A stretch of 15,933 nucleotides of DNA from CAZFLD01 sp964519835 (GTDB lineage Bacteria; Spirochaetota; Spirochaetia; DSM-27196; CAZFLD01). Positions 15,607-15,933 of the stretch are shown here, piece after piece. Below the pieces are notes generated by a model. It saw only the letters and a list, made by a program, of their open reading frames with translations, did not search any database and was not told where the DNA came from. Numbering within the stretch: the first letter of the stretch is position 1; each line of letters opens with the position of its first letter. The translations under genes and the position numbers were made by a program. The DNA lies in contig CAZFLD010000086.1 of NCBI GenBank assembly GCA_964519835.1, positions 1 through 15,933 on the forward strand, given 5' to 3'.

Positions 15607-15894
15607 ATGGAGCAGGTCACACTCAAGATCGTCGAGCATATCAAAGAGAAGTACCGCCCGGGGCGCATCTACCGCTAGGGCTCTCTGGTAAAGCCGGAGG
15701 ACTTTCAGTCCTTCTCCAATATGGACATCGCCGTGGAGGGAATCGAAGCCGCGGAGAAGTGGCTGCGCGTGGAGCGGAACGTATGGGATCTGACCGACTA
15801 TCCCGCGGACCTTGTGCAGATGGAGCATATCGAGCCGGAGTACTGGGAAATCATTCGGCGAAAGCGGAGGGTCGTCTATGAGCGAAAGGACTGA
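15607..15894 (+). pseudogene. MNT-type nucleotidyltransferase interrupted by a stop codon
   Basis: From the ATG at 15607 the frame reads 'LKIVEHIKEKYRPGRIYR', then a TAG at 15676-15678, then 'GSLVKPEDFQSFSNMDIAV' and on to a TGA at 15892-15894: 94 sense codons in all. The stop falls exactly before the GS of the nucleotidyltransferase motif, where the family usually has Tyr or Trp (YGS/WGS), so a TGG to TAG change is the simplest explanation. A second lesion is that the first catalytic Asp of the D-x-D pair is Asn here (S-N-M-D where S-D-x-D is expected). The C-terminal part, 'DLVQMEHIEPEYWEIIRRK', is typical of small antitoxin-like nucleotidyltransferases paired with HEPN proteins. AAAGG lies about ten bases before the start. 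Restart at the ATG at 15721 is conceivable but would lack the GS motif. Confidence 0.75.
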
Positions 15895-15933
15895 GATTCT
15901 CACACTCATGGCGGAGATTCGTGCCTCGCGCTA
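15878..15933 (+). CDS. 5' end of a gene overlapping the broken nucleotidyltransferase, probably a HEPN partner
   Basis: An ATG at 15878 opens 'MSERTEILTLMAEIRASR' and the frame is still open at the window end. It overlaps the preceding nucleotidyltransferase remnant by 17 bases, the usual layout of a nucleotidyltransferase gene followed by its HEPN-domain partner. Only 18 residues can be seen, too few to identify the family; the HEPN call comes from position alone. Confidence 0.5.
   Translation, partial: MSERTEILTLMAEIRASR

Noticed and set aside
15451..15909. A 152-codon open frame on the - strand over the broken nucleotidyltransferase
   Set aside because: Antisense to a recognisable nucleotidyltransferase and to the start of the AadE-like gene region; no motif of its own.

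Overview
The window looks like chromosomal DNA of a free-living spirochaete (Spirochaetales, Spirochaeta/Alkalispirochaeta-like), probably an anaerobe that eats polysaccharides. The main clues are the GC-rich coding sequence, a sugar-binding protein whose signal peptide ends in the cysteine-free 'FATGGQE' form common in that order, and an lplABC-type transporter next to a membrane-anchored AraC regulator. The taxonomic call is inference; there is no rRNA or tRNA gene to test it.

Left part (1-3862, + strand): the tail of an amino-acid ABC transporter ATPase; a VapB antitoxin followed by a VapC toxin gene that has lost its middle; a soluble receiver-PAS-PAS-histidine kinase; and an AIFM2/FSP1-like FAD/NAD(P)H oxidoreductase preceded by a 38-bp imperfect tandem repeat.

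Middle part (3872-13698, - strand): a glycan uptake and breakdown locus. In transcription order it has a YesN-like membrane AraC regulator, two permeases of the LplB/LplC type, an extracellular solute-binding protein, a GH99-like/WbsX glycosidase, then a wrecked (alpha/alpha)6-barrel (GH63/MGH1-like) glycosidase whose C-terminal end is joined in frame to the middle of a wrecked sulfatase. Transport and the first glycosidase look intact; the last two enzymes are pseudogenes with several frameshifts, stops and deletions. The intact ancestor was probably a utilisation locus for a sulfated polysaccharide.

Right part (13773-15933): a nucleotidyltransferase/HEPN cluster. On the - strand an AadE-like aminoglycoside nucleotidyltransferase, then an MntA antitoxin overlapping a HepT toxin, both with textbook motifs. 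Divergently, on the + strand, a second MNT-type nucleotidyltransferase carries a nonsense codon and an Asp-to-Asn change, and overlaps the start of another gene, probably its HEPN partner, cut by the window end.

Four separate broken genes in 16 kb suggest active gene decay. Single-base frameshifts could be assembly errors, but the large internal deletions are hard to explain that way. I did not find a clearly new biological system. The most unusual things are the chimeric glycosidase-sulfatase remnant, the Ala/Ser/Pro/Gly-rich inserts in two neighbouring glycosidases, and the crowding of nucleotidyltransferase-fold genes at the right edge.
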